Origin: Ruegeria sp. HKCCD4315
GTDB lineage: Bacteria; Pseudomonadota; Alphaproteobacteria; Rhodobacterales; Rhodobacteraceae
Length of the DNA: 64,000 nt
Reading direction: 5' to 3'
Assembly: GCF_013112245.1 (NCBI RefSeq)
Contig: NZ_WVRN01000001.1
Coordinates: 3,471,001 to 3,535,000, forward strand
The notes under the pieces were generated by a model. The model was not told where the DNA came from. It saw only the letters and a list, made by a program, of their open reading frames with translations, and searched no databases. A program made the translations under genes and the position numbers. Numbering within the stretch: the first letter of the stretch is position 1; the number at the start of each line of letters is the position of its first letter. Shown piece by piece: positions 8,543-18,583 of this stretch.

Positions 8543-11500
8543 TCAAGGTATCCGAGCGCGGGTCAGGGCATCCGTCACAAGATCGTGTGGCAACCACATG
8601 AGGTTCGCGGTTCGGGTCCAAAGAATGGCGGTTCGAATGCTGCGGTCAGGATAGATCTGAGCAAGCGCCTGCGCATAGGCCCCCATTTGGCGTAACAGGC
8701 CCTCTGGGCAGTCATCAACGCGATTTGGAACAGTTGCATTTGTTTTAAAATCAATCACTTGCACGTCCGTATCCGAAACGATGAGCCGGTCGATGACCCC
8801 ATGCATGCGCTGCCCATTCAAATCTGCAGTTACTGGAACTTCGGCCAGAGTTTCAGGAGCAAAAATATCCCTCACCGGTTCAGCCGTCAGAACCCGGGTG
8901 GCTTCGGTCAAAAGCTCTTGCCGGTCTGTGTCCTGCATATCGGGTAGCAGCCGCGCGCAAAGTTCGGGCCAAATCTCCGGTTCAGCTATCGGCAAGTGTT
9001 CCAGCAGCAGATGCAGACGTGTTCCACGCAGTTTCGCAGCGTCTTCATCCAAACCGGCATCACCGGGTAACGCTTTGGCCCCCCCCAGATCCGAAGGGCT
9101 GAGCGTGCTTGTGGGTTCAGCGGGTTCGGGTGCCGGATGTCGAAACATGTCTGGTAACTCGGATCGTTCAGTCGCCATTTGCGGCTGATCGACCAAAGGC
9201 AGCGCACCCCAATCCCCCTGAGACAGGCGGCGAATGTCGGAACCCGGCAGCTGCGCGGCTCCGGCCCTCTCCATCGCTGCCTCGACCATTTGATACCAGC
9301 TGTTGCCGTCTTTCCCCAATTCGCCGGCTGCGGCCACGATTAACCACTTTTCGGCCCGTGTTAGAGCCACATATAGAAGCCGGAGCCGTTCATTCTCCTC
9401 ACGCGTGCGCGCCTCTTCCCGCGCCTGAGCGATCAGTTTGGGCGAGACATCTGCCGACACTTTCCACAGCGGAATGCCTTCGGTCACCATGATCTCGGCA
9501 TCGCGCGGTGCTTGGCGTTTGCCGGTATCCGGCAGGATCACGACCGGGGCCTCAAGACCCTTTGATCCATGCACGGTCATCACGCGGACCATATTGCCCA
9601 AACCGCTCATCTGCCGTTTGATTTCCAGATCGTCGGTCTGCATCCAGACCAAAAACCCAGTCAGGCTGGGGATATCCGTTCGTTCATAGGCCAGCGCCTG
9701 AGACAGCAACGCGTTGATGCCGTCTTCCGCTTCGGCCCCCAGGCGGCCTAACAGCTTTCGCCGCCCGTCATGGCGGGTCAGAATGCGTTCGATCAGGTCA
9801 TAGGGGCGCAAAAAATCGATCTGGCTGCGCAAATCGTTCAAAATGGCGAGCGTTTCGGGAAATTCCTCAGCCCGCTTGCGCAGCGCGGCCCAGAGGAATT
9901 GCTCCTGCCGCCGGTGCGCCAGATCGAAAAGCTGCTGTTCAGACCATCCGAACAAAGGGGATTTCAGAACCGTTGCCAGCGACAGGCTGTCTTCGGGCGT
10001 GGCCAGAAAGCTCAGCAGCGCAGCGAGGTCTTTGACCGCCAGTTCAGCGCCCACCTTAAGCCGGTCGGCCCCGGCGATGGGCAGCCCGGCAGATTTGCAG
10101 GCGCGGATGATTTCGGCAAACAGGTCTGACCGCCGCTGCACAAGGATCAGGAAATCTCCCGGTTTCACCTTTCGTCTTACAAACGTGCCGTTCTTGTCAT
10201 CCTCAGGGATCGTTTCGCCCCGTTCGATCATGGCCTTGATCGACTGTGCAACCTGTTCGGCCAGAATGACGGTATGGTGCCGCGCACCGGGGCGATCCAC
10301 CGGATCGGTCCAGTCGCCCTCCTCGGCCTCTTCGACCTTTTCCACGACAGGCCAAAGATCAACCCGGCCTGGCAGGTCAGCTTTGAAAGCACGGTGCTGG
10401 CTGTCCTTGTGAAACCCTGCCTCGATCCGGTTTTCAAAAAGAATATCGACCAAAGACAGGATGGCGCTGGAGGAGCGGAACGAATATTCCAGCGTCATAT
10501 CCCGCAATTTAGAGTCTGATTCAGCCAGTTTCCGGCCAAACTCTTCCTGCATTCTGTCAAACGCCTGCGGGTCGGCGCCCTGAAAGGAATAGATCGACTG
10601 TTTCTTGTCGCCGACCACAAAAATAGTGCGCTCAACCCCGGATCGGGCCCCTTCCCCGCTGGTGAATTCCTGCGCCAGCTTCTCGACCACGTCCCATTGG
10701 TCCGGACTGGTGTCCTGTGCTTCGTCCACCAGAATATGGTCGATGCCGCCGTCTAACCGATACAGCACCCATTCGGCCACCGCCGGGTCATTCAGCACTT
10801 GCCGCGCGCGCAGGATCAGGTCGTCGAAGTCCAGCCAGCCCCGCAATTGCTTGCGTCGCTCGTACTCTGGCAGGAAGGCTGCGGCAAAGCGGTGCAGGAC
10901 GGCGGTTTTCTGTGCCGCGACCAAGGCAAGGCGCTGTTCGCGCGCGGACTCGACCCGCAGCATGAAGGATTTCAATTGCGGCATCCGGTCGGCCAGCTCG
11001 CCCTCACGCAGGGGTTTGGTTGGAAACCCGTTGATCTTGGCGGTGAAAGGTTCCTTAGCTTTAGCTCCGGTTAGGAATACGCTCTCCAGCATCGGCAGAT
11101 GCATCAATCGCGCTTCGGTGAAACTGGCCAGCTTGGCCGCTGCCTTGGCATCGTTGACGCCGCTTTCTGTCAAAGCGGGCAGCATGGACTGGATCAATTC
11201 GACTTCGCCGCCCAGAAACACCCGCTCGGCCAGGTCCGTTTCGTCAAAGCCATCCGGAAGATCGAACCGTTTCAATAGGTCGGACCAGCCCAATGGCAGT
11301 GCAAACAGGTTGCACCTGTGCGTGATCGCGGCGGTCAATTTGTCAAAGCCCGTATCGGTCACGAACCGGGCTACATCTTCAATCAACCCGGCCTGCGGAC
11401 CTTCGGCGAAGTCCTCGACGATTTCTTCCCGCAAAAGCGCTGCTGCGCGGTCTTCCATTTCGGAGAACTGAGGGCTGACCCCAGCCTCCAGCGGGAACCG

Positions 11501-11899
11501 CCGCAGCAACGAGGCGCAGAACGAGTGAATGGTCTGGATTTTCAGACCACCCGGCGTTTCGATGGCGCGGGCAAACAAAGTGCGGGCTTGCGCCAATCTG
11601 TCCGAGTCGATGTCGCCGGGCACGCCCAGATCGGTCAATTGCTCCAAAAGAGCAGCATTTTCCAGCATTGCCCACTCACCAAGGCGCTTGAACAATCTGT
11701 TCTGCATCTCGCTGGCGGCCGCCTTGGTATAGGTCAGGCACAGAATGTGCCGCGGTTGGACCCCGCCCAGCAACAGGCGCGCCACGCGGTCGGTCAGAAC
11801 CCGCGTTTTACCCGACCCCGCGTTAGCCGCCAGCCAGGTTGAGGCATCCGGTCGCGCCGCCTGCACTTGCCGTTCGGTTGCATCGTTTCGCGGGCTCAT
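8543..11899 (-). CDS. addA: Double-strand break repair helicase/nuclease AddA
   Basis: An 1118-residue UvrD-like helicase-nuclease. Walker A AGSGKT is at residues 27-32, and the Walker B and Q-rich region reads [13 protein letters not shown]. The C-terminal PD-(D/E)XK nuclease motif is VIDFKTN near residue 1060. With AddB it resects double-strand ends to load RecA, the role RecBCD plays in gammaproteobacteria. The start overlaps the addB stop as ATGA, so production is coupled. Length and domain order are typical of alphaproteobacterial AddA. Confidence 0.95.
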   Translation of the reverse strand: MSPRNDATERQVQAARPDASTWLAANAGSGKTRVLTDRVARLLLGGVQPRHILCLTYTKAAASEMQNRLFKRLGEWAMLENAALLEQLTDLGVPGDIDSDRLAQARTLFARAIETPGGLKIQTIHSFCASLLRRFPLEAGVSPQFSEMEDRAAALLREEIVEDFAEGPQAGLIEDVARFVTDTGFDKLTAAITHRCNLFALPLGWSDLLKRFDLPDGFDETDLAERVFLGGEVELIQSMLPALTESGVNDAKAAAKLASFTEARLMHLPMLESVFLTGAKAKEPFTAKINGFPTKPLREGELADRMPQLKSFMLRVESAREQRLALVAAQKTAVLHRFAAAFLPEYERRKQLRGWLDFDDLILRARQVLNDPAVAEWVLYRLDGGIDHILVDEAQDTSPDQWDVVEKLAQEFTSGEGARSGVERTIFVVGDKKQSIYSFQGADPQAFDRMQEEFGRKLAESDSKLRDMTLEYSFRSSSAILSLVDILFENRIEAGFHKDSQHRAFKADLPGRVDLWPVVEKVEEAEEGDWTDPVDRPGARHHTVILAEQVAQSIKAMIERGETIPEDDKNGTFVRRKVKPGDFLILVQRRSDLFAEIIRACKSAGLPIAGADRLKVGAELAVKDLAALLSFLATPEDSLSLATVLKSPLFGWSEQQLFDLAHRRQEQFLWAALRKRAEEFPETLAILNDLRSQIDFLRPYDLIERILTRHDGRRKLLGRLGAEAEDGINALLSQALAYERTDIPSLTGFLVWMQTDDLEIKRQMSGLGNMVRVMTVHGSKGLEAPVVILPDTGKRQAPRDAEIMVTEGIPLWKVSADVSPKLIAQAREEARTREENERLRLLYVALTRAEKWLIVAAAGELGKDGNSWYQMVEAAMERAGAAQLPGSDIRRLSQGDWGALPLVDQPQMATERSELPDMFRHPAPEPAEPTSTLSPSDLGGAKALPGDAGLDEDAAKLRGTRLHLLLEHLPIAEPEIWPELCARLLPDMQDTDRQELLTEATRVLTAEPVRDIFAPETLAEVPVTADLNGQRMHGVIDRLIVSDTDVQVIDFKTNATVPNRVDDCPEGLLRQMGAYAQALAQIYPDRSIRTAILWTRTANLMWLPHDLVTDALTRARIP

Positions 11900-14820
11900 T
11901 TCAGGTCCTCAGGGCAAGTTTCAGCGGTTCGGTCCCATTCGCCGAACCGTGCCAGATGATCATAGTCGCCGATATCTGTGTCTTTGTGCAGCATCCGACG
12001 GGATGAAAACCCCTGATCAGGCTCTAAATAAGCTGAAATCAGCTCTTTTAATTCAGCAATAACTTTATCGGTTGGCTCTGTGATCAAGGGTGCGGCAACC
12101 TCTTTGTAACTGCCGCCCATGCCGATGAAGATGGCTTCGGCTACGTCTATCGGGTCAATGCCTTCGATACCGCCCTGCTCGGCCATGGCCGCCTCGATCA
12201 GCAGCTGTTTGTCGAACTTGGATTGCTGACTTTCTGTGGGCGGCGCGCCGGTTTTGTAATCGATGATCCGCAGCGCGCCCCAGCTGTTGCGATCAATCCG
12301 GTCCGCACGTCCGACGATGGTAAAATCCAGAGGGTTCAGCACCAGTTTCATAGCTGCTTCAAACGCAATTGGCCCGCCGTCACCCCGGCGCGAGAGTTCA
12401 GCGCTCAGGAATTCGTCTGCGATCCGTTCCAACCGGGCCAACCAGAGTTTGCGGGCGGTGGGCCAGGCCACATGCTGTTCCAGAAGGCTGTGCGCCCGCT
12501 TGAGGAAATTCTCACGTGTCAGCAAAGCGCTGTCGAGAACGCTGTCTTTAACGAAATGTTCAAGGATTTCATGGATCACGATGCCCCGCAGCAAGGCATC
12601 GGGGGCCTGCACCAAGGGGTCAAGCGGTTTCAGGCGCAACACGTGTTTGGCATAGATCGCATAAGGATCGCGGATCAGCCGCTTGATTTCGGTCACTGAC
12701 AAGCGACGTGGGCGTGCAGCGACCGGCGGGCGAGGCGACGGGCGAGGCGCGGGTTCAATGCGTGGCGCTTCTTCCAAAGCTTCTGACCAGTCCAGCCAGC
12801 GCTGACCACGCGCACCCATTTCTTCCAGAGCGTTGCGACCGCCCTGCTCCGGCAACCCTTGCAACAGGTTTGTCAGCCGGTTGAGCCAGCGCGACGGCAC
12901 CGTTTCCGCGTCATCCGAGCGGGTCGCGCGGGTCAGCCAAACCTCGGGCGCGCCGACGGCTTGCTGGAAATCATGTGCCGACAAACCGATCCGACGTTCA
13001 GGCAGCAGCAACCCGGCCTTGTCGCGCATCTGGCGGTTCAGCCACGGATCTGGCGACGGGGCCTCGGGCCAGCTTCCTTCATTCAAACCGCCCAGAATCA
13101 GCAGGTCGGCACCTTGCACTCGCGCCTCAAGGGTACCCCAGATCATGATATGTGGATGCGGGGCATCGCGATCACGAACCTCTTCGCTGGCCAAAAGCGC
13201 GCCCAGAAAATCGGCGAAATCATGTGCCGTCATCGGGCCACCATGCTGCGCTTCATCTCTGAGAGAGTTCACGACCGCCAGCGCCTTTTGACCTGCGTTT
13301 TTGTCCCAAAGCGTGCCGGTTTCACCTGTGCTGCCAGCCGAGATCGCTTCGGCCAGTGTAGTCAGCCGGTCTACCCAGTCGGAAAGATGCAGCTCGCCGC
13401 TGATTTGCTGGTCGCAAAGGTGATGTACGACCCATTTGACCCAGCTTTCAGGTGCTTCTTTGCGGATCGCAAATGCCGTCAGGCTGATACTGTCGGGGAA
13501 TGGCGGGCCATGGCGGCGAAGGTCCAGCTCCAGATCACGCGTATGCAACAGATGAGTGCCACGCTCACCGCCGTCATGGCACAGCGGGTGTTTCAGCAGC
13601 GTCAGCAACGCCTCGCCTTCAAGGCGGCGCGTGAACAAGTTGGCCACATGGCGCAGAAAACGACCGGGCGGTGAGAGTTGCAGAGGCAAGCCCGCACTGT
13701 CATCCGGTAGGATATTCCACCGATCGAGTGCGGCGCTGACCTGACGGGTCAACATGCGATCCGGTGTGATCAGGGCAGCGGTTTGACCGTCTTCAGCGGC
13801 TTGTCGCAGGCGCAAGGCGATGGTCAAAGCTTCGGCGCGGGGCGATTGCGCCTCGACCAGAGTCAGGGCTTTGGTTGCACCCTCCAGGTCGGTAAGTTCA
13901 GGCCCTTCGGTCATCCAGGCGTCAGTTACCGGTGCCGGGCGTAAAGCGAGCGAAACCAAACGGTTGCGCGCGCGTGAAGGCGAGGACAAGTCAGTCCATG
14001 CAGCAACCTGATCAGGCGCAAGATCCAGCGCACGCATGAGTTTGCGGAACCGGTATTGTGGGTGGTCTTCCGATGTCAGTGCATCGTCCAACCCTTGCCA
14101 TACATGATCGGGCTGGTCGAAGTCATAGCCCGGCAGAACCAGTGCCCCTTGTGACAGTCGCGCTATGGCCTCCATCAGCATCAAGGTTGTTCCGCGCGAC
14201 CCGGTGGAGCCTGCCAGAATGACTGGGTGCTGCGGAGGATTCTCCTGCCAGCGCGCGATCAGGTTTTCGACAACGCGGCGTTGGCGGGCTTGTGCATCCA
14301 TCGTTTGTGCGCCGGTATCGATGAAGTGGTCTGCAATGCCAATGAAAGCCTGCGCTCGTGCCCAATGCCCCGACATGTCGCTGACATCCAACTGCCGAAT
14401 GGCCTCGGGCGACACACTTTCGCCCTGCATTTCATCAATGAGGGCCGCCAAGCTGTCCGAGAGGTCGAAGACCGAAGAGCGCGCCGCCAGATCCGGCTGT
14501 TGCTCCAGCAGTTTGGCCACCAGCTGCGTGAGTTCCAGACGTCGTCGAAGCGGTGGAATGGCAGGGGGAATCTTTGCCAAATCAACGCTTTCCCCCAAAT
14601 CCGTGACCAGCGACAGGCGTGGCAGCAGGCAGGGCGACCCTTGATTGAACAGCTCGCGAACGCGCCGTTCCATACGCCTTGTATTCAGAACCAATTCCAC
14701 CCGCGCCAAGGCTTCTGGCGGGCCAGAGCAGCGCTGCCGCAGGCCATCCACCAGTGCTTTCGGGAAATCTGTGCCGGGCGGCACAGCAAAGACACGGGGC
14801 AGGGTGCTGGGTTCAAACAT
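11896..14820 (-). CDS. addB: Double-strand break repair protein AddB
   Basis: A 974-residue partner of AddA. The N-terminal half has the degenerate helicase fold of the alphaproteobacterial AddB family, with AGSTGSRGTT near residue 203 in place of a normal Walker A. The C-terminal region carries the second nuclease motif (VGRADRID followed by IIDYKTG), so both subunits can cut DNA. The YAIYAKHVLRL segment is a conserved entry to the nuclease domain. It overlaps addA by 4 bases and the nucleotidyltransferase gene by 8. Function is secure from family and context. Confidence 0.93.
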   Translation of the reverse strand: MFEPSTLPRVFAVPPGTDFPKALVDGLRQRCSGPPEALARVELVLNTRRMERRVRELFNQGSPCLLPRLSLVTDLGESVDLAKIPPAIPPLRRRLELTQLVAKLLEQQPDLAARSSVFDLSDSLAALIDEMQGESVSPEAIRQLDVSDMSGHWARAQAFIGIADHFIDTGAQTMDAQARQRRVVENLIARWQENPPQHPVILAGSTGSRGTTLMLMEAIARLSQGALVLPGYDFDQPDHVWQGLDDALTSEDHPQYRFRKLMRALDLAPDQVAAWTDLSSPSRARNRLVSLALRPAPVTDAWMTEGPELTDLEGATKALTLVEAQSPRAEALTIALRLRQAAEDGQTAALITPDRMLTRQVSAALDRWNILPDDSAGLPLQLSPPGRFLRHVANLFTRRLEGEALLTLLKHPLCHDGGERGTHLLHTRDLELDLRRHGPPFPDSISLTAFAIRKEAPESWVKWVVHHLCDQQISGELHLSDWVDRLTTLAEAISAGSTGETGTLWDKNAGQKALAVVNSLRDEAQHGGPMTAHDFADFLGALLASEEVRDRDAPHPHIMIWGTLEARVQGADLLILGGLNEGSWPEAPSPDPWLNRQMRDKAGLLLPERRIGLSAHDFQQAVGAPEVWLTRATRSDDAETVPSRWLNRLTNLLQGLPEQGGRNALEEMGARGQRWLDWSEALEEAPRIEPAPRPSPRPPVAARPRRLSVTEIKRLIRDPYAIYAKHVLRLKPLDPLVQAPDALLRGIVIHEILEHFVKDSVLDSALLTRENFLKRAHSLLEQHVAWPTARKLWLARLERIADEFLSAELSRRGDGGPIAFEAAMKLVLNPLDFTIVGRADRIDRNSWGALRIIDYKTGAPPTESQQSKFDKQLLIEAAMAEQGGIEGIDPIDVAEAIFIGMGGSYKEVAAPLITEPTDKVIAELKELISAYLEPDQGFSSRRMLHKDTDIGDYDHLARFGEWDRTAETCPEDLK

Positions 14821-15499
14821 CTGTCAGCAGACCTTCGGCCAGGGCGATCCCTTCAGGGCGACCGACGTCACACCATCGCCCCGGATACTCTATAGCAAAC
14901 AGGCGATTTTGATCGTGCATCTGGTTCCAAAGCAGATTCAACGAGAACGCGGATTGCGGGAATGCCTGCAGTCCATCCGTTTTGATAATCTGCGCCCCCC
15001 CATAGACCAAACCCGGCCCGCGCGTGATACGCCCGTCCGCGTCGGCCGAGAAATCTCCGTCCCCCGTGTGACCAGTGGCTTGGGCAATAGGAACACACAT
15101 CAAAAGCGCATCCATACGGGTCGGATCCCACGCTTTCTGCAACAGGGTCAGAGGGTTTGGCCCCGACCAGATGGCGTCGGTGTTCAGTGTGAAAACGGGG
15201 TCGGTGCCCAACAAGGGCAGGGCGGCTCTTAATCCGCCGCCGGTTTCCAGAATCTCTGGCTCTTCGCGTGAGATTAATACCCCTTTGGGGTTGAGATGCG
15301 CATACAGTTGATCGGCGTGGTAATGCACGTTCGCCACGATGCGCACAGGGTCAAGTTCGTAAACAAGATCCAGCGCGTGATCAATCAGAGGACGCCCGGA
15401 CACGTTGATCAACGGCTTGGGACGGTCCTTGGTCAAAGCGCCCATACGTGTGCCAAACCCTGCTGCAAACAGCATCACGCCAAAGGGTGAACCGGTCAT
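14813..15499 (-). CDS. murU: Nucleotidyltransferase, MurU-like
   Basis: A 228-residue sugar-1-phosphate nucleotidyltransferase. The N-terminal GFGTRMGALTKDRPKPL is the nucleotide-binding signature, and LNTDAIW holds a metal-binding aspartate. In Pseudomonas MurU converts N-acetylmuramate-1-phosphate to UDP-MurNAc in the peptidoglycan recycling route that bypasses MurA. The coupled upstream sugar kinase-like gene is the AmgK-type partner, which makes the MurU assignment more likely than a generic mannose-1-phosphate enzyme. Start and upstream stop overlap as ATGA. Confidence 0.78.
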   Translation of the reverse strand: MTGSPFGVMLFAAGFGTRMGALTKDRPKPLINVSGRPLIDHALDLVYELDPVRIVANVHYHADQLYAHLNPKGVLISREEPEILETGGGLRAALPLLGTDPVFTLNTDAIWSGPNPLTLLQKAWDPTRMDALLMCVPIAQATGHTGDGDFSADADGRITRGPGLVYGGAQIIKTDGLQAFPQSAFSLNLLWNQMHDQNRLFAIEYPGRWCDVGRPEGIALAEGLLTDV

Positions 15500-16500
15500 T
15501 GCACCCTCAGCTTGTTCAAGTTTTCGGGGGTTGGGCTGGGCAAAGCCTCGTGCAGCAACGGTGCGATCGACACCAGGGCCGGATGATCCAGATCGCGCAT
15601 CAGATGGTCCCAGACCGCTGGTATCATGTCCACGTAGTGCGGTTTGCCAAAGTCCGTGGCAAGGCGTGCGAACACACCTAAAATGCGCAGGTTCCGTTGT
15701 GCGCCCAGCACGCTGTAAGCGGTGCGAAAATCGTGATCGTCCATGCCAGAGGCCGCAATATACCGATTGATCATCTGCATTTCGACCCCGGGAGAGACCT
15801 TGCGGCGAATGTCCTGCAGCAAGGAGACCAGATCATAGGCGGGATGCGCCAGAACGGCTGATTGGAAGTCCAGCAGGCCAACGCGTTTTAGCCCGTCGCG
15901 ATCCGGGAGCCAAATCAGATTTTCCGCGTGATAGTCCCTGAGCGCGACCACTTTCGCACCTGATGTTTCGCGGTGCAGAACATCCGCGAAACGGTGTTCA
16001 AACCGGCTTAGTGCACGTGCGTCGTAAGACCCCACAATTCCGGCCGCGTAACTTGTAAAGGCCAGCGTGCACAGTTCGGTCATCAGCGGCGGGTCAAAGG
16101 ATGTCAAAGACAAAGACGGCGCTTGATGCAGGTGCAGCAAAACGTCTGTTGCCGCTTCATACAAAACACGTTCCTTCGAAGGATCCTTTGCCAGCACCCG
16201 GCTAAAAAGATCGTCACCCAAATCTTCCAGCAACAGAAAACCGTATTGCGCATCTTCTGCGTAGATCTCAGGCGCGCTCAGGCCAACCGAACGCAGGTAA
16301 TTCCCGATGCGCACAAAGTCCTCGACATCCTCGCATTTTTCAGGTGGTGCATCCATCAAAACGGCCGTTTGTCCGCTGGCCTGGTCGGTCAGCCGTTCGT
16401 AGCGGCGGTCCGAAGCGTCGCCCGCTAGCGGTGCACGGGTGGCCTCAGCCCATTGGGTTTGAGCAATCAGGGCCTCGGCAAGGACCGTCCTGTTTGTCAT
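15496..16500 (-). CDS. amgK: Aminoglycoside phosphotransferase family kinase, AmgK-like
   Basis: A protein of 334 residues from the ATG at 16500, which overlaps the tsaE stop (ATGA); an upstream in-frame start at 16527 would sit inside tsaE. Kinase motifs are present: RDYHAENLIWLPD as the catalytic loop and LLDFQSA as the metal-binding aspartate segment. AmgK phosphorylates the anomeric hydroxyl of N-acetylmuramate and N-acetylglucosamine, feeding MurU. The pairing with the MurU-like gene directly downstream supports this role, although substrate specificity cannot be read from sequence. Confidence 0.78.
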   Translation of the reverse strand: MTNRTVLAEALIAQTQWAEATRAPLAGDASDRRYERLTDQASGQTAVLMDAPPEKCEDVEDFVRIGNYLRSVGLSAPEIYAEDAQYGFLLLEDLGDDLFSRVLAKDPSKERVLYEAATDVLLHLHQAPSLSLTSFDPPLMTELCTLAFTSYAAGIVGSYDARALSRFEHRFADVLHRETSGAKVVALRDYHAENLIWLPDRDGLKRVGLLDFQSAVLAHPAYDLVSLLQDIRRKVSPGVEMQMINRYIAASGMDDHDFRTAYSVLGAQRNLRILGVFARLATDFGKPHYVDMIPAVWDHLMRDLDHPALVSIAPLLHEALPSPTPENLNKLRVQ

Positions 16501-16970
16501 CCGAAGGTCTCCAGTTTCTTTGTCCATTTCGGATCAAGCCATGATAGGGTCAGATGGCGCAAATCTTCTGTGTTAGGGTCTGTTTCAAAGGTCAATCTCA
16601 AAGCGGCACCTGGTGTAAGTGGACCAAGTTTGTCAGGCCATTCGACAAGGCAGATAGCGGTTTCGAAAGCGTCAATCAGGCCCAGTTCCTCAACCTCGTC
16701 TACCGCACTCAGACGATAGAGATCGCTGTGCCAGATTTCACCAATTGGCGTATCGTAGACCTGCACCAAGGTAAACGTAGGCGAAGGGACATCTTCGGGC
16801 TCAGACATGAGCGACTGAATAAGCGCGCGCGCAAAATGTGTCTTGCCGCTGCCGATCTCACCTTCCAACAACACAACATCGCCCGATTGCAGGTTTGCAC
16901 CAATACGCTCGGCGAAATTGGCGGTTTCTTCGGGGGACTGAAACGTCAGGGATCGCGGCTTTGTCGTCAT
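16497..16970 (-). CDS. tsaE: tRNA threonylcarbamoyladenosine biosynthesis ATPase TsaE
   Basis: A 157-residue P-loop ATPase with GEIGSGKT at residues 37-44 and the SPTFTLVQVY and HSDLYRL motifs characteristic of TsaE. It works with TsaB, TsaC and TsaD to make t6A at position 37 of ANN-decoding tRNAs. TsaD is encoded in this same window near 30.1-31.2 kb but in a different operon. The gene heads the long minus-strand operon that continues through amgK, murU, addB, addA and trxA. Length is typical. Confidence 0.93.
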   Translation of the reverse strand: MTTKPRSLTFQSPEETANFAERIGANLQSGDVVLLEGEIGSGKTHFARALIQSLMSEPEDVPSPTFTLVQVYDTPIGEIWHSDLYRLSAVDEVEELGLIDAFETAICLVEWPDKLGPLTPGAALRLTFETDPNTEDLRHLTLSWLDPKWTKKLETFG

Positions 16971-17011
16971 GGCGCCACAATGGCCTTGCGTCTGACGGGC
17001 TGCAACCCGGT

Positions 17012-18517
17012 TCAGGCGCTGATCTGTTCTATCTGCTGGATTTTCGACGGGATTCTAGAAATGGAAAAACGAACTATGGTCGCGCCGTTCTGGAGCGGAG
17101 TGACCGTGCATTGAATAGGGGTACCGGTTCTCAAATGAATTTCAGCCGTCCATTCAGCCCGATCATCACGCATTTCCAAGAAATCCCTGATCTCGCCCAG
17201 TATCGGGGTTGCAAGACAGAGATCCTGCCAGCGTCGTGTGACATCTGTGGCCGTGTCAGTTTGAAAACCGGCATCTTCTGCGTCACCCCAAAGTTTTTGA
17301 TACGCGTAGTTGGTCAATGCCAGGGTGCCGTCATCTGCAAACACGGCTATTCCATCTGCAAGCTTGTCCAGTATGGACTGCATAAGGTCCATTTCAGACC
17401 GAAAGCGGCGCGTCAGGGTGATCTCGGCTGTGATGTCCTCAAACAAGAACGCCACGGCCCCGTCGGGATGTGGTCGACCACTGACCGAATAGACTGAACC
17501 GGATGGGAGCGACCATGTCTCGTGATAGTTTCCATCTTCTGCAGCCTCGAGAAGGTCATTCATCTGGCGCCGCCAACTGCGATAGTTCTTGGGCTCGGGC
17601 ATCATGTGCTGATCCCGAAGGCGGTCGAAAAAGCTGCTTAGACTCGGACGACAGCTTAGAAAATCTGGCGGTAGGGTGGTCAGGTCGATCAAAGCTGGAT
17701 TGAACAGTGCAAGTTGCCTGTTGCGATCGAAAATGGCCAAGCCGATTGATAGCTGCGCAAAGGTCTTGGTCATCGTCTGGACAAATTTGCGCTGGGCGGT
17801 TTCTGCTTGGACGATGGCGTTGATGTCGACGGCATAACACAGGTGGCCGGACGCGTGTTCTACCTGAGTCAGATCGAACCAAAGCTTGTTACAGCTGCCT
17901 GAAACTTCAACAGACACTCTGGTCTTTCCAACGGATCGTTCCTCGGGCGTTGAAGGGAATAAGGGGTCGGTCAGGTCGGTGTCCTGATCGCGTGCTTTGC
18001 GCACGAGTGTGACATAGGCGGCGTTGCACCATTGCACCCGGTTGTTCTGACCCAGCAGCCACACTGGGTATGGGGCCTGATCCATGGCCAGCCGGGTTGG
18101 ATCGTTCTGCGCTTCTGACCCTGCGGGCTTGGCCTTGGCAGCTTCACGCAGGCGGACACGGACAATTCCGTCAATCCACTCGCAAAGAACATCGCGCTCG
18201 ACAGTGCAGTCGATAGGAGACACCACAACATATCCCTTATCGCGCACAGCGCCCGGAGATTCCGGAAAGGTCGGGAAATCCCTTTGTAGCAATCGGCGCA
18301 AGTCGGCCCAGTTTCTCACATGTTCGAAACCCGCCAGGGCGATGTCGGAATGGCTGATCAGCCTTTCTTCGTCGAACAGAAACACTGCGTCAAACAATGA
18401 GGTGTTTGAAAATAGCCCAAACGCAAAGTCCCTTTGCGCACGACGCGGTAAGAGCCACTGAACGGCAAAACAGCCCGAGACAATGCTGATCGCGGCCAGA
18501 ATGATCCAATCGGCCAT
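17012..18517 (-). CDS. Membrane-anchored PAS-domain protein without output domain
   Basis: About 501 residues from the ATG at 18517, which has a GGGGAA ribosome-binding site; a TTG at 18541 is a weaker alternative. One N-terminal transmembrane helix (WIILAAISIVSGCFAVQWLL) is followed by a cytoplasmic part with about three PAS-like regions. These include PYPVWLLGQNNRVQWCN, a middle segment IGLAIFDRNRQLALFN and a last segment ADGIAVFADDGTLALTN. No histidine-kinase H-box, GGDEF, EAL or HTH region is visible, and the protein ends soon after the last PAS. It lies 66 bases downstream of regB on the same strand, so a role as a regulator or partner of RegB is possible but unproven. Confidence 0.75.
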   Translation of the reverse strand: MADWIILAAISIVSGCFAVQWLLPRRAQRDFAFGLFSNTSLFDAVFLFDEERLISHSDIALAGFEHVRNWADLRRLLQRDFPTFPESPGAVRDKGYVVVSPIDCTVERDVLCEWIDGIVRVRLREAAKAKPAGSEAQNDPTRLAMDQAPYPVWLLGQNNRVQWCNAAYVTLVRKARDQDTDLTDPLFPSTPEERSVGKTRVSVEVSGSCNKLWFDLTQVEHASGHLCYAVDINAIVQAETAQRKFVQTMTKTFAQLSIGLAIFDRNRQLALFNPALIDLTTLPPDFLSCRPSLSSFFDRLRDQHMMPEPKNYRSWRRQMNDLLEAAEDGNYHETWSLPSGSVYSVSGRPHPDGAVAFLFEDITAEITLTRRFRSEMDLMQSILDKLADGIAVFADDGTLALTNYAYQKLWGDAEDAGFQTDTATDVTRRWQDLCLATPILGEIRDFLEMRDDRAEWTAEIHLRTGTPIQCTVTPLQNGATIVRFSISRIPSKIQQIEQISA

Positions 18518-18583
18518 TGTGTTCCCCAAAGCAGACTCCAACCCGCTTGGACTATGAGCATGATTGGTTAACGGTCTCTTAAC

